A stretch of DNA of 64,000 nt, from contig JALQPE010002338.1 in NCBI GenBank assembly GCA_030407315.1, positions 226,409-290,408 on the forward strand. Direction: 5' to 3'. Positions 49,189 to 60,358 of this stretch are shown here, one piece after another; the first letter of the stretch is position 1, and each line of letters begins with the position of its first letter. Under the pieces are notes generated by a model. That model was not told the DNA's origin, ran no database searches, and saw only the letters and a list, made by a program, of their open reading frames with translations. The translations under genes and the position numbers were made by a program. Source of the stretch: Asparagopsis taxiformis. Lineage: Eukaryota > Rhodophyta > Florideophyceae > Bonnemaisoniales > Bonnemaisoniaceae.

Positions 49189-50433
49189 TCAGCCCCTGTA
49201 TTTTGTATTTTTTTGCTTAGCTTTCATGAAATCTTCAGACGTATTCCTCAGATCTGCCGGATGCAGGACTTCCGTTAACCATACATTTCCAGTTTCTATT
49301 GGGCCTTCAGATAACGGAGATATCATCTGATACAAAGTTCGGACGAAATTTTCGTCGTTAGTGTCACGAACATAATGTTTCACTTGTGAACTAGAGTGTT
49401 GTACTTCGGTACCGTCGCGGTTAATGAATATATGTTTACCTTCCACTTTGGTAACTTTGGACGGTCCCATCCACTTTATTGGTTTCTCCTTTTCCCTACA
49501 GACCAGAATCATATCGCCCGGTTTGTACATAGCTTCCGTTGCTGGCGGAAAGTTAACTTTCACTGGAGGGCCTTTTGTAGGCGCATTTCGGATGTTATAG
49601 TCTCCATTTCAGTTCTTACAGCTCCCAAAGCACGCATACAGTCGACTTGATTTGGTAGGTCTGTATGAACTGACGGAAATCTAGGCTGTACCCCGAATAC
49701 GAGTAAGAAGGGTACTAGACCTTCAGGATTCATAGTGTCGTTCATAGCCTTTACAGCGAGTTGTAAACATAAGTTGTTATCCAGCCTTGGATAGTTATAT
49801 TTTATCTTATGGTATATTCGTCTCAGGGGTGCATGATATCTTTCACCAGCTCCGATGGAATTGCAATTCACAGTCACAGTCACAGTCACAGTCACAGTCA
49901 CAGTCACAGTCACAGTCACATGTGACTTTCGACTCCAGATAGGCAAAGTTTGATACCTACCATGTCATTAATATCTTTCCGCCGTTGCGAGGAAAATTGT
50001 GGTCCTTGGTTTACTCTGATAACATCCGGATATCCAGAATATAATGTAGCCCAACACTCCAGGAATGTATACCATACGTCTTCAATGGATTCTCTTGGAA
50101 GGAATTCAGTTGGGTTGAAATGGGTTTGGGTACCAACTGCATGGAGGAGAGACCTTCCATCAATATACATCAAGTCCAAGGCTATCTCCTGCTGAATACG
50201 ATCCAATTTAGAGTTGAAAATTTAAAAGTTTGTGGCCTGGAAGTGAAATGTTGACAGGTAGAACGTGCTGTTGTGATCTGGTCTAACAGTTTCTTTGTTA
50301 CCTGCGTCGCATCTTGTGGTTTCGCTCTTTTTATAAGATTGAATAATTTTCCAACAGATGGGTGATGGAATTGTAGGTGCAGTTTCCTCAATTCTCGTTT
50401 GGTGTATAGGATAGATGAATAGTCCCATATCAA
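49189..50433 (-). pseudogene. Copia-like integrase remnant
   Basis: HHCC-like zinc region (LHLQFHHPSVGKLFNLI, 50.35 kb; the last cysteine pair is degraded), catalytic core (VIRVNQGPQFSSQRRKD, normally D..G.FxS), a C-terminal region with GERYHAPLRRIY and the GDMILVCREKEKPIKWMGP barrel at 49.45 kb. A hexamer microsatellite splits it between ESH and NCNSIGAGERYH. Confidence 0.8.
49869..49920. repeat. (CACAGT)n microsatellite in integrase
   Basis: About 8.7 perfect copies of CACAGT. On the minus strand it would encode an alternating Val-Thr run, in frame with the integrase on both sides. Confidence 0.95.
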
Positions 50434-51729
50434 TTACCAATGTCCAAACTTTCGAGATATCGGGAGACACCTTCCTTGCTCTATAGAGAATAACTTGTTC
50501 TCTACGTTGTAGGCTACTAGTCGTTCCTTGTCTAGTACATCTAGTCCGATGAGCATGGGGATGTTAACTTCTACAATGTCCATATTGATCTCCAGGAAAC
50601 CACTGTGGTGCAATTTAAGTTGGTCGACGAAACCGATGCGAACGCGCGCGTTTACGTAAGTCTGCAAGCATCCGTTTGAGTTAGTTAGTAAGCGAGCGTA
50701 CGCGTGGCGTCTTGATTACGTGTCACGGAGCGTCGATGCGAGGGCGTGCGCGCGAACGTTGTCACGAAACCGCGAGCCGGTGCCACGTGTAGCGATTTCC
50801 GCGAATTTCCCTTCAATTTCCCTTTTTGGGTTTTTTATGACGAAAGTATTTTCCCCAAAAATTTCACTTTTTGCGAGCGAGCGTGCGGCCGCCGCCGGCC
50901 GGCCGCAAAGGGAAAGCCTGTCCTAAGTAGTTAGCTATTAGTGGTCGCACAGCTTCGCACCCTACCAATAAACAGTCAGCACTTTCGCAGCTACGAGTTA
51001 AGCGTTTAGCGAATCGCGAGGACCGATTGCGTTGAAACGTTGCGGGCGGATTGCTCACGATCGCCGACGTACGTGCGCGCGCGCCGCGTATACCGACCGT
51101 CGAATTGCGTCGCACCGCGAGACCGCGCGTTGCGTCGCATACCACTAGGCCAGGGATTTATGACCCCTGCGTGGATCGTGTTGAGCTCGAGTTTACTTGG
51201 TGATCTCCCCCTGAGATCACGGCTTGCGCCGGCCCGCGAATCCCGTGTTGCGATCGATCCCTGCGCGTTCCGCCGTTGTACCACCCGATCGCCCCCGCGA
51301 CGTGCGAAACGCAAGTTCAACTGTGCGATCCGGTTCAACACGCCCTAACACGGCAAGCGATTCTAGAACTCTCTTAGTGACCGCCATCCCGGCTGGTCCT
51401 ACAACCACCGTTAGGGGTAGGAATTCGTACAGGGATAGTCCCTAAGCTACGGAATACTCCATCTCCGAAACGGAATGCAAATGATGACCGTTTTGGTTTG
51501 AACTTTAAACGTGCTTTCTGCAGTAAGCCTTAGCTTGAAATACGCCAATTACAGATCGGTGAGCACCAATATCAAGACATGCATCATGAAATTGTTCGGC
51601 ATCTGCCTGCATGTTAATTTCAATAGTCTTTGTGTGTCGAATATCGCAAATATTTTTCAAAACGGGAATGTTTTGAGCATTTTCTTCAATGTTTAGATGG
51701 TCCTTGTCAGGTCCTTTCTTGTTCTGCAT
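50434..51729 (-). pseudogene. Copia-like protease remnant split by solo LTR
   Basis: The N-terminal half (51413-51729) holds LDIGAHRSVIGVFQAKAYC (Asp of the protease) and FGDGVFRSLGTIPVRIP. The C-terminal half (50434-50671) holds IPMLIGLDVLDKERLVAY. Removing the LTR and one copy of the 5-bp duplication restores the register PTPNG followed by CLQTYVNARV. Confidence 0.78.
50677..51407 (+). mobile_element. Solo LTR (731 bp) with CCGTT target-site duplication
   Basis: Starts TGAGTTAG and ends CAACCA (TG...CA), flanked by CCGTT at 50672-50676 and 51408-51412. CpG-rich, unlike the AT-rich host element. Contains AATAAA near 50967 as a possible R-region polyadenylation signal. No coding sequence. 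Strand is a guess. Confidence 0.85.
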
Positions 51730-52050
51730 TAATAACGGAGCACCTCGGCATATAATTTGAGGGCTCCTAGCAAAAAATCCAGCATAGCATTTGAAAGAGA
51801 AGGTCCTGAAGCATAGGGATTAGTACTATGCGCTACTGGAGTGAATAGTTGCTCGGCAGCAGTGCTAGTCGGTTCATAGCTTTCATTATCATCAGGTTGT
51901 TCCTCTTGTGTTGTGCACTCGTTGAAAAATGTATCTGGACTTTCATACTCCTCAGCATCAGGTTGTTGAGTTGTTATATCCTGAAATTCTTAGCAGAGCT
52001 CAAAAAGAACACATTTCAAGGCGAGGTTTTGGTTTCTTTAACTCTTTCGA

Positions 52051-52359
52051 TCATAGAATTGAACACGTTTTCCCGCAATGGTAGCGAAATGGCGTGTTTT
52101 TTGCATTCGAGAAGAGAGTGTTCGTGTGAACCACAGTTCCAGCATTCCTTTTCACCAATGTTTTCTTATGAGAAATACGTTTTATTTTGTCCCTTCCATA
52201 TCGAGCTTGACCGGTGAACAATACTCCTGGGATTGGTTGATTGGGTAAATTTTGAGAGGCGTATCTGTTTAGTGAGTTGTCCCGTAACATGGCATTTCTC
52301 TCTTCTTGCTCTTGTTGGATAGATGCCTGTAGTTGGGAATACAGCTCTTGGTAGGACAT
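52051..52359 (-). pseudogene. Copia-like gag C-terminal remnant
   Basis: Q/E-rich helix (LYSQLQASIQQEQEERNAML) followed, after a frameshift, by the CCHC zinc knuckle CWNCGSHEHSLLEC. The 5' part of gag is missing. Confidence 0.7.
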
Positions 52360-52392
52360 GTTTCCAACTGCAACTCTGCTTAAAGGTTCTCG

Positions 52393-53167
52393 TGGTGGTA
52401 CGTGGTTCGGTAGAAGTAGCTGGTACGAGCTATGGACAAACTGTCCTACGAACGAAACAAACGAACAGTGCCACCCGCTGGTGTTTGGCTGTATTTGTGG
52501 TACGTAGTTCGGGAAAGTAGCTGGTACGAGCCAGTGGAAACGCTGTCCTATAAACGAAACGAACGAACAGTGCCACCCGCTGGTGTTTGACTGTATTTTG
52601 GTAGCAAAGAAGAGGATAGGGTAGAGTAGGTTAGCGAGTAGACACGAGCGTCACGACGCAACAATCCACGCGAGGATTACGTCCGCTGAACGAGGTGGCA
52701 CGTCACCGGAGGCGCTCTCAACCAAGCCTGTAGGCACTACACGCGATCAGTCTCACGTGTGGCGATGGGTAGGGAGTGCGCAGCTCGACGGAGACGAAGC
52801 CTCGTTAGGCGAAAACGGAAACGTAAAACGTAGAAGTCAGTCGTAGACTAGAGCTCGTTGCTCGTTCGATGCTTGTCCCCTTTCCCTCCCGGCACGATGC
52901 CAATACCTATTTAGCCACGATGGCATCGCATTACAGTGTAAACACTGTTCGTAACGTCCCCGAATGGGAAAGGACCTTGTGGGTCGCGCGTGTGGACCCG
53001 TTGATCCGTTGGCCGCGTGCCAGTTCGTTCGCTGCACACGTGTGCCGGATGCGCGCGCACGCGCCAGCAATGCTCGTACATTGCTGTCGCCGGTCGTGTC
53101 CGCCGAAATTCGAATTCCGCGCAAGTCGTAAATATTTGCCATTTTCGAATTGGCCACGTATACTACA
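52393..53167 (-). mobile_element. LTR copy A (inverted relative to copy B)
   Basis: About 775 bp, beginning TGGTGGTACG and ending TACTACA on the plus strand (TG...CA). Its reverse complement matches 54252-54917 along its length, diverging by scattered substitutions and indels. The extra length comes from a 102-bp internal tandem duplication. Left flank (copia gag) and right flank (GC-rich element) share no target duplication, so this is not a simple solo insertion. Confidence 0.75.
52397..52602. repeat. 102-bp tandem duplication inside LTR A
   Basis: Two head-to-tail copies, each beginning GGTACGT(G/A)GTTCGG and containing ACAGTGCCACCCGCTGGTG; about 85 to 90 percent identical by eye. LTR B has only one copy. 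Confidence 0.85.
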
Positions 53168-53823
53168 CAGCCCCACCCCCACACGTGGACGTCCCGGCCA
53201 CGCAAGGCCCGTCAGGACACGCCTGAGACACGTGGGTTTGGCGCCTGTTCGGGTACAATTGCAGACGTGGCAATTGTCTCGAAAAATCTCGCTTAAACGA
53301 ACGTGGCCCGGTTGGCCGATCCGTTGGCCACGGCGCCGGAGCACGCGCGTGCGCTCCCGCCTCCTCGTAATCATCGGGGCCCGCCCGTTGGCATCGTTCT
53401 ACAATACCTTGCGTAGGCGTCTCTTGCAATCGAATGCAGTTCCAGTTCCACCAAGCGGGTGAGGTTCGAATCAGCGTGATACGCACGCAGGCCGCTGCCA
53501 TCTCGTGTATTTCGTGCCAATGGGCATTGCGACAGCGGTCGTCAGAACGTTATTTAAGCCGCGGCTGGGACGTCGGGGCGTTCGTCGCTTCCCTATCCGT
53601 CATCATCATTGCGTAGACCGTTGCCTTTTCGCTTCATCAACCCGTTCTGCATCTGCTCGCAGCCTTTTCCGTTTTCTTCTTCTCTCGTCTTGCCCGCGAG
53701 GCTTTTCCCTTCGTGCTCGCTGCACTTGTCGTTTTCGTCGCGTACAAGATAACCACGATGGTTAGTACGCGAAGTACCGATACTAACACTCCGCGGCCCG
53801 CCGGCTCTGCTGGAGGTGAATAA
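53168..53823 (+). mobile_element. Second LTR element 5' fragment with gag start
   Basis: GC-rich sequence with a TATA-like TTATTTAAG at about 53550, a pyrimidine-rich leader, and an ATG at 53758 opening MVSTRSTDTNTPRPAGSAGG then GAA TAA (21 codons). MVSTRS is a common retrotransposon gag start. The frame stops exactly where composition changes, so the rest of gag is truncated. Confidence 0.55.
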
Positions 53824-54251
53824 ATTGAGCTTCGGGTGATTCCAGCTCTAGGTGGGTGATTCCGCCGTATGTTAATAAAAAGGCAGAAAGTGGGAGGGAA
53901 TTCTGGTCACTGCAACAGAGGGGCAGGATTTGGGGACCAGGCTCTTCGAGAAACCGGTGTTTAAATTGGCCGTTGCAACGAGCGCGTGGGTCCAGCATCG
54001 GATGTAAGTTGAGTTTGAGGGACCCTGCCTGTGGGTGGAAGCCCAAGCCCTGAATGATAAGAACAGTTTGTGTGATGAAGAATGAGTTTCAGAAAGTACG
54101 TGTGCCGGTGGTGTAAAAGGTGCCAAGCTGCTGCTGCTGCCGCTTTGCGGTGGTGGTGGTGGTGGGTGCGCTGAGTAACGGCCAAAGGTGCCTGTTTGTG
54201 CTGCTGTTGCTGCTGCGCTTGCGCGGGGGTGATGGTGGGGCGACTGGTGCT
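53824..54251. other. Non-element-like spacer with triplet runs
   Basis: Less CpG-rich than its neighbours. Runs of GCT/CTG (54129-54141, 54197-54218) and GGT (54152-54168) are visible. Open frames on the minus strand encode proline/histidine-rich stretches without homology I know. Possibly host DNA or filler captured between the two LTRs. Confidence 0.35.
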
Positions 54252-54917
54252 TGTAGTATACGTGGCAATTCCGAAATTGCAAATATTTACGTTTTTCCGC
54301 GGAATTCGAATTTCGCCGGATACGACCGGCGACAGCAATGAACGAACATTGCTGGCGCATGCGCGCGCGCAACCTGCACACGTGTGCAACGAACGTACTG
54401 GCAACGGCCAACGGACCAACGGGTCCCTACGTGTGACCCACAAGGTCCTTTCCCATTCGGGGACGTTACGAACAGTGTTTACACTGTAAAGCGATGCCAT
54501 CGTGGCCATATAGGTATTGGCATCGTGCCGGGAGGGAAAGGGGACAAGACAACGATCGAGCAACGGCTCTAGTCTACGACTGACTTCTACGTTTACGTTT
54601 ACGTTTTGCCTAACGAGGCTTCGTCTCCGTCGAGCTGCGTACTCCCTACCCATCGCCGCACGTAAGGCTGATTGCGTGTAGTGCCTCCGGGCTTGGTCGA
54701 GAGCGCCTCCGGTGACGTACCACCTCGTGTGCTAACGTAATCCTCGCGTGGATTGTTGCGTCGTGACGCTCGTGTCTACTCGCTAACCACTCTACCTTCC
54801 TACCTAACAATACAGTCAAAACACCAGCGGGTGGACTGCTCGTTTCGTTTCGTTTTCGTTAAGGACAGCGTGTCCGTGGCTCGTACCAGCTACTTCTAGA
54901 ACTAACGTGGTTCCACA
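54252..54917 (+). mobile_element. LTR copy B, 5' LTR of the gypsy element
   Basis: 666 bp from TGTAGTATACGTGG to GGTTCCACA (TG...CA). Immediately after it CTGGTCTCTCGACC begins with TGG one base past the end, as a primer-binding site should, and the gag open frames follow 100 bp later. It is the inverted partner of 52393-53167. Confidence 0.7.
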
Positions 54918-55016
54918 CTGGTCTCTCGACCTAGAAGTTGCTACGAGCATAACGACAACCAACGAGGTTGAGCTCTTTTACGTTAACGAAAAGCTACGTG
55001 CTACAGACGACGGTCT

Positions 55017-57415
55017 ATGAATTACGCTGTGTCGAATTCCAGCGCGTCGCCCAGGCAACCGTTGCCAACGTCAGCGGACGCCGAAGCCGACGTGGCCTTG
55101 TCAGCAGAAGCGATCTTCGCGACTGATCGATCTATCCCGCCGGATATCGAGGCGATCGGCCAGCTACCACGTACGGTAAGCCCGTTTGAGTCCGTGAGTA
55201 TGGACCCGCAACGCGCGGTCAGCTCAACGAAGGGAACGTGACTCCCACGGCACTACGTGTAGTGTACGAAGACCTTCGAGGTCACATCGAAAGGGCGAGC
55301 GACGCGGCCGTCGACGAAGCCGTAAGGCAGAGACTCGGAGTCTCGGAGCGCGAAGCTCGTGCGTTACGTGAACGCTCAGCGACCCTCGAACGGGAAAACG
55401 AAGGTTTACGAAACCGCCTCTCCGCCGTGGAGGGAAGACTCGACTCGTTTGTCGTAGTATTCAACGAAATCGTCGCCGGACGTTCCGCTCCGCCGAGCGG
55501 AAGCGATCCGAATTACGAAAAGGCTCGCGCGCCTATAACTCGCAATCCTCCCCGCCGTTCCGGGAGGATACCCACCAACACCCGGTCCGACGACCCCGAC
55601 CACGTACGGAAGGGGGGCGACAGTGCAACGAGCCATCGCCAACCCCACGAGACGCCACGAAGGCAATTACGTTTTAACGATACGCCAGACCACGCGCGGT
55701 CGGCGGACGCAGCACGTGCTGCGCAATTCGATACGAGAGCTCCCCCGCCACGTGAGACGTACATTCCGTGGCTGGGTACGTTCGGCACGACGGACACGCG
55801 AGTCCACGAAACGAACGTGCCGACGCGGTACGCTTACCAGGGAACGCCCTCGGACCCGTTTGCCACGCGTTGGCAGAGCACACGACAATGCTCGACGCAT
55901 TTGCGAACGTGGTGTCGTACCGCATGTACCGACTTAACGATGTACGTGAACATCTCTACGTGAACGAGAGTCAAGCGTACATAAGCTCAAACGTGAGCTG
56001 GAGGGACTTTTCCCTACGTTAAAGCCGTTCTCCGGCCGGAATCCGATTACGTTACTCGGATTCCTCGCCCAAATACGTGATGGGTTCAGCACACTCGGAG
56101 TGTGCGAGGGAGTGGCAGTACGTGCGCTGCACTTCTTCCTCGACGGGGACGCCCGACGGTTCTACGATTCCCAGTGTACGACTGGCGTGATCACGACTGA
56201 TCCGACGAAGAGGTTCTCGTGGCCTCACGTATCAACGCGTTGATCAAACGATATCTGCAAGACGACGTGCTGCAGGAGGCCTACGAAAAGGTCACGATGA
56301 TCACGCAGAGTCCTAACGAGGACGAGAATCAGTACGCTGATAGACTCGACACCGCCACGCGGGCGTGTAACTACGTGTTTACGGATCGACTCCTCGTTCA
56401 CCACTACGTACGTGGGTTGCTGCCCTCGACGCGGGCAGCAGTGACGGAACGACTCCGGTCACTCCCCGAACGAGAGAGGAACGACCTCACCGTTGTGAGA
56501 CGATTGGCGACGGCCGAAGGAACGACCTTCCGTGCACGTACGGCAGCTGTCGCGTCAGCCGCGAAACCGAAAGTGCGGTTTCCGGTGAAGCCTACGTTGG
56601 CTATTTCCGACCACGAGTCGAGGAAGTTCGCGGACTACGATGAGTCCGCGTACTTACGTAATGAACGGGCTAACGAGCCCAGTTACCACGATGGTAACCC
56701 GAACATCCCCGCGAGGGACGACGACGACGTGTCGCTCGCTGCGGTTCACGTTGCCGAGAATTTGGAGGCGATCCTCTTCACGAACGGGCCGCCGCCCAAC
56801 GATACGAAAACGGCAAACGAAAAGCCGGACGAGCTCGAAGCTCGATTGAACCGTCCATGCGAGGACGTGCCGAAGCTCACGAGCGAGCAGACGCAATTGG
56901 CGCACTCCGTAATCCCGAATGATTACTGGACGCTGTCGTGTTGGTCATGCCGCGAAGATGGCCACTCGACGTTTACGTGTCCGCGTCTGACGCCAGATCA
57001 ACGGATCTTTTTCGCGTACAAGTACTACCTCTTCCACGTGAAGAGCAACCCACGTCAGGCTGAGTACTTCCGCCAACGAATGGCTAAACGTAACCAGGAA
57101 CGACCTGGCGAGCGAGGGAACGTGACCCCGCGGAGGTACGGCACGCCGCCTACGATACTCCGAAACCCCAATCGTGACGGGGGAAGGCCCTTCGACAGGC
57201 GCCGCGGCGATTTTCGTAATGACCGACGTGACCCCCGCCCGTGGGCGAACGAACGAAATGGCCAGCGTAATGGCCGCAGCGGAGTCTACGTGACGACCTC
57301 CGCTGACGAAACGCCACTCGAGGTGGAAACGAGTCACGATGACGAACGAGCTTCGTGGGCTCACGACGACAACGTGTCGAACGGCCCCGCGCCGGGAAAC
57401 GACCAGGCGATGTAG
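55017..57415 (+). pseudogene. Gypsy gag, broken in at least three frames
   Basis: First block 55017-55241 (MNYAVSNSSASPRQ), overlapping by 4 nt a second block to 55963 with a coiled coil (RATLERENEGLRNRL-like). A third frame at about 55990-56220 carries the capsid core (LKPFSGRNPITLLGFLAQI, ALHFFLDGDARRFY). The fourth, 56219-57415, continues the capsid (NALIKRYLQDDVLQEAYEKV) and nucleocapsid with zinc knuckle CWSCREDGHSTFTC and an R/N/G-rich basic tail. Confidence 0.8.
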
Positions 57416-57497
57416 GTCACGAGCCACCCACATCGCCTGAACCCTTACGTAAAAGGGGACGACCGACGTCGATGATTGGTCCTCCGCAGGCTCACCG

Positions 57498-58619
57498 ATG
57501 AACGAGAGTTACGTAAAGCTCACGGCCGCGAAGGCCAACTCGAGTCACACGAGCACCCGACGTGGGGAAGAAACGAAGTCCGACGGGACGAACGAACCTC
57601 ACACGAAGAGGAAGCCTCGCAGACGAGCGAGACGCGCTACCCGGAAGCACGACGCTTCCGAGCGCGAGAAAGCCAAGCACGCGGCTTATACGAAGCGTGT
57701 CGACGCAAAAGAAGCCATACGGGCTCACACGATGAAGCGACGAACCGCTAGCGAAGACGTAGACCGCGCGCCGGTCAGGACCGAACCGTTGGTCCTCGAC
57801 GGGCATACGTGCCTACTTGCGTCGAAGCATTATATCGTGTCCGGAACGATTGGACTAGACCTCAACGTGATGAGGGCGATTACCATCGCGATGGATACGT
57901 GCAGCGGCTACAACTTGATACGAACAAGTTTACTACCCTACGACTGGGTCGACCGCTGTCTACGTGACGAAGAGCTACCGAAGCTCGGAGACGCCAACGG
58001 GCGACGTTTGCCTATCGAAGGCGCCATCCTGCTTCGTGTCAGGTTGGGGAACTCGCTGTTCCGCGTAAAATTCTTCGTAGCCAACACGCTGGCTGTTCCC
58101 GTTATAATGGGCACGTCGTTCATGTCGAAGCATGTCGATGCTATACGCTGTCGAGCGCAGACAATCGACCTCCATCGGGGGGATACGATACCCATTATCG
58201 CGGAGGGCGATACGACGACTCCGTACGAGGAGGGGGAAGAGACGAATCCAAACGTGGAACACCCGAGACGCCGCGAGCGTAACGCGGCCTCGAATAGGCC
58301 GAGCCGAACGTTCTCGGTTCGCCTGACGAAGTACACGCGTGTACCGGCGATGTCGCAACGGACCGTCAACGTGACGACGGATGCGACCGGACTCGTGTTC
58401 CTCGAACCGAAAGCGTCGGTGCAATTTCGGCATGGGCTGCGCATAGCCAACGGAGTGGTCGACGTAGGACCGAGAGAGACGTTCTCTATCATCGTGTCGA
58501 ACTTCACGAAGAAGGACCGCGAATTGCCGAAAGGCGCAACGATTGCGTACGCGGTACGCTCCCGTTGGGAATCGTCCCACTCAAGCGTGAGGGCGGCGAA
58601 GCCCTCGCGAAGGTTTTGA
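57498..58619 (+). pseudogene. Gypsy aspartic protease region
   Basis: Basic N-terminal region, then IAMDTCSGYNLIRTSLLP with the catalytic Asp (DTC rather than DTG or DSG), and VPVIMGTSFMSKHVDAI, the second protease motif (I-L/M-G). Overlaps the RT frame by about 55 nt in another register. In this clade DTC may be normal; I cannot check. Confidence 0.78.
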
Positions 58620-59614
58620 ACCTACCGCTAGTCGACGCGACGACGCGGACAACTACGAACGGGTTGGGCGACGAAACGCCAGACCCGTTGGTCAACGAAA
58701 AGGGGAACGACCCCGCCACGGATTGGCAGTCGACAATCGATTTGTCGCACCTCGACGACGAGGACTTACGAAAGCGCATCAACGAGATGCTAGCTACACA
58801 TTCGTCAATGTGGACGAGCGGACGCCTCGGCGAAATCAATGCTACGGAGCATCGAATCGAACTCGAACCGGGCACGCGGCCCATACGTTCAATGCCCTAT
58901 CGTCAGGGTCCGGCTCTACGTACGATAGCCGAGGAGCAGATCACGAAGATGCTCAACGAAGGGGTTATCGAACCCGCGTCCAGCGAATGGGCGTCACCAA
59001 TCGTGTTGGTGCCGAAGAAGGACGGATCCTTACGTTTCTGTGTCGATTACAGGCGTTTGAACGCGAAAACGATCGCTGATTCGTACCCGCTTCCTCGTAT
59101 GGAAGATTGCCTCGATTCGTTGGGCGACGCCGCCATCTTCACGACACTCGATTGTAACGCCGGTTACTGGCAAGTGCCCGTCTCCGCCGAGGACCGTGAT
59201 AAGACAACGTTTACGTCTTTCATGGGAACGTATCGCTACGTGCGAATGCCATTCGGGCTACGAAATGCCCCCGCTACGTTTCAGCGGACGTTGGACATCA
59301 TCCTCTCCGGAGTACGTTGGCAATCGTGCCTGGTCTACTTGGACGACGTAATCGTCTTTTCGAAAGACCTCGAGTCTCACCTGGGTCACGTTGACCAGGT
59401 GCTTTCCCTGCTACGCGCAGCGGGAGTAACGTTAAAGCTCACGAAGTGCTCGTTCTTTCAACCACGAGTTGACTACCTGGGGCACGTGATTACCCCAGGG
59501 AAGCTGCACGTCGCAGCACGGAACAAGGAAGCCTTTCGTACGGCTACGTTCCCACGCGACAAGACGCAATGTCGATCGTTTTTGGGCGCGCCAACGTTTA
59601 CCGCCGTTTCGTAA
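58565..59614 (+). pseudogene. Gypsy reverse transcriptase
   Basis: Complete RT palm and fingers: INATEHRIELEPGTRPIR, SPIVLVPKKDGSLRFCVDYR, FTTLDCNAGYWQVPV, FGLRNAPATFQR, CLVYLDDVIVFSKDLESH (catalytic YLDD) and VDYLGHVI. The frame fails at SFLG, where an indel near 59587 shifts the rest into the next block. Confidence 0.88.
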
Positions 59615-60170
59615 AGGCGTATGCCGAGATCGCTCGGCCACTCAACACGATGTTGAAGAAGGACGCTTCCCCCGATTGGACGAACCCAACGGACGCGCAA
59701 ACGAATGCGTTCGAAACGTTGAAGACAATACTGGTGTCGCCACCAGTATTGCACCTTCCGAAGGCGGGACGTCCGTTCATGATCGATACCGACGCGTCGG
59801 CGTATCAGCTGGGAGCTACGTTGCTCCAGCAGCAGAACGAAGATAACCCAACGAATGGGTGCCGATTGGGTACTGGTCGAAGACCCTTAACGAAACCGAA
59901 CGCGGTTACTCGGCGACCGAGCGCGAGTGCTACTCCGTCGTTTGGGCGATAACGTCGCTCCGACCCTACGTAGAGGGTCAGCGGATTCACCGTACGTACG
60001 GACCACGAAGCCTTACGTTGGCTGATGACGTTAACGGACGCGTCCGGACGACTACTACGATGGAGGCTACGCGTTGCCGAATTCGATTTCGAAGTTACGT
60101 ACAGGCCTGGGCGCGTGCACCAGGTACCTGACGCTTTATCACGTGTGATATCTACGTATGACGACGGTCG
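59569..60170 (+). pseudogene. Gypsy RNase H
   Basis: ANVYRRFVKAYAEIARPL (RT thumb/connection), then FMIDTDASAYQLGATLLQQ (RNase H Asp), a frameshift, GYWSKTLNETERGYSATERECYSVVWA, another shift, and FDFEVTYRPGRVHQVPDALSR. Three registers are needed for one domain. Confidence 0.82.
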
Positions 60171-60358
60171 ACCCGTCGACGATGACGTACCATCGTACGG
60201 GGACGCGGTCCTCGTGACGACTCGCAGTCGTCGACAACCCACACGAAATGGGCAAGGACGAACGACGTCCGTACGTAAAAAGGCAACGAATGCCGGGGTC
60301 ACGACGACCCGTCGAACGAGACTCGTGATGACGAACATCAGCCACGCGGCTGGCCACG

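Larger units (their letters stand above)
47810..52392 (-). mobile_element. Decayed Ty1/copia-type LTR retrotransposon
   Basis: Minus-strand domains run gag, protease, integrase, reverse transcriptase, RNase H, the copia order. All are broken by stops and frameshifts. Landmarks on the minus strand: zinc knuckle CWNCGSHEHSLLEC (near 52130), protease LDIGAHRSVIGVF (51.6 kb), GLDVLDKERLVAYN (50.5 kb), integrase GERYHAPLRRIYHKI (49.8 kb), RT TYVDDS (48.67 kb), and EHNPADALTK (47.96 kb). A solo LTR interrupts the protease. The 5' end is lost at the junction with another LTR at 52393. Confidence 0.85.

Noticed and set aside
49869..49920. Possible CRISPR or satellite array
   Set aside because: It is a simple hexamer microsatellite without spacers.
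53458..53480. GGTTCGAATC resembling a tRNA T-loop
   Set aside because: The flanking bases do not form the T-stem and no acceptor or anticodon arms are present. No tRNA or rRNA gene was found anywhere in the window.
52393..54917. Foldback DNA transposon with long terminal inverted repeats
   Set aside because: Arms end TG...CA, one arm leads directly into a primer site and gypsy gag, and there is no transposase; inverted LTRs fit better.
55238..55241. 4-nt overlap of two gag frames as a programmed frameshift
   Set aside because: No slippery heptamer at the overlap and too many other frame breaks follow; ordinary indels explain it.
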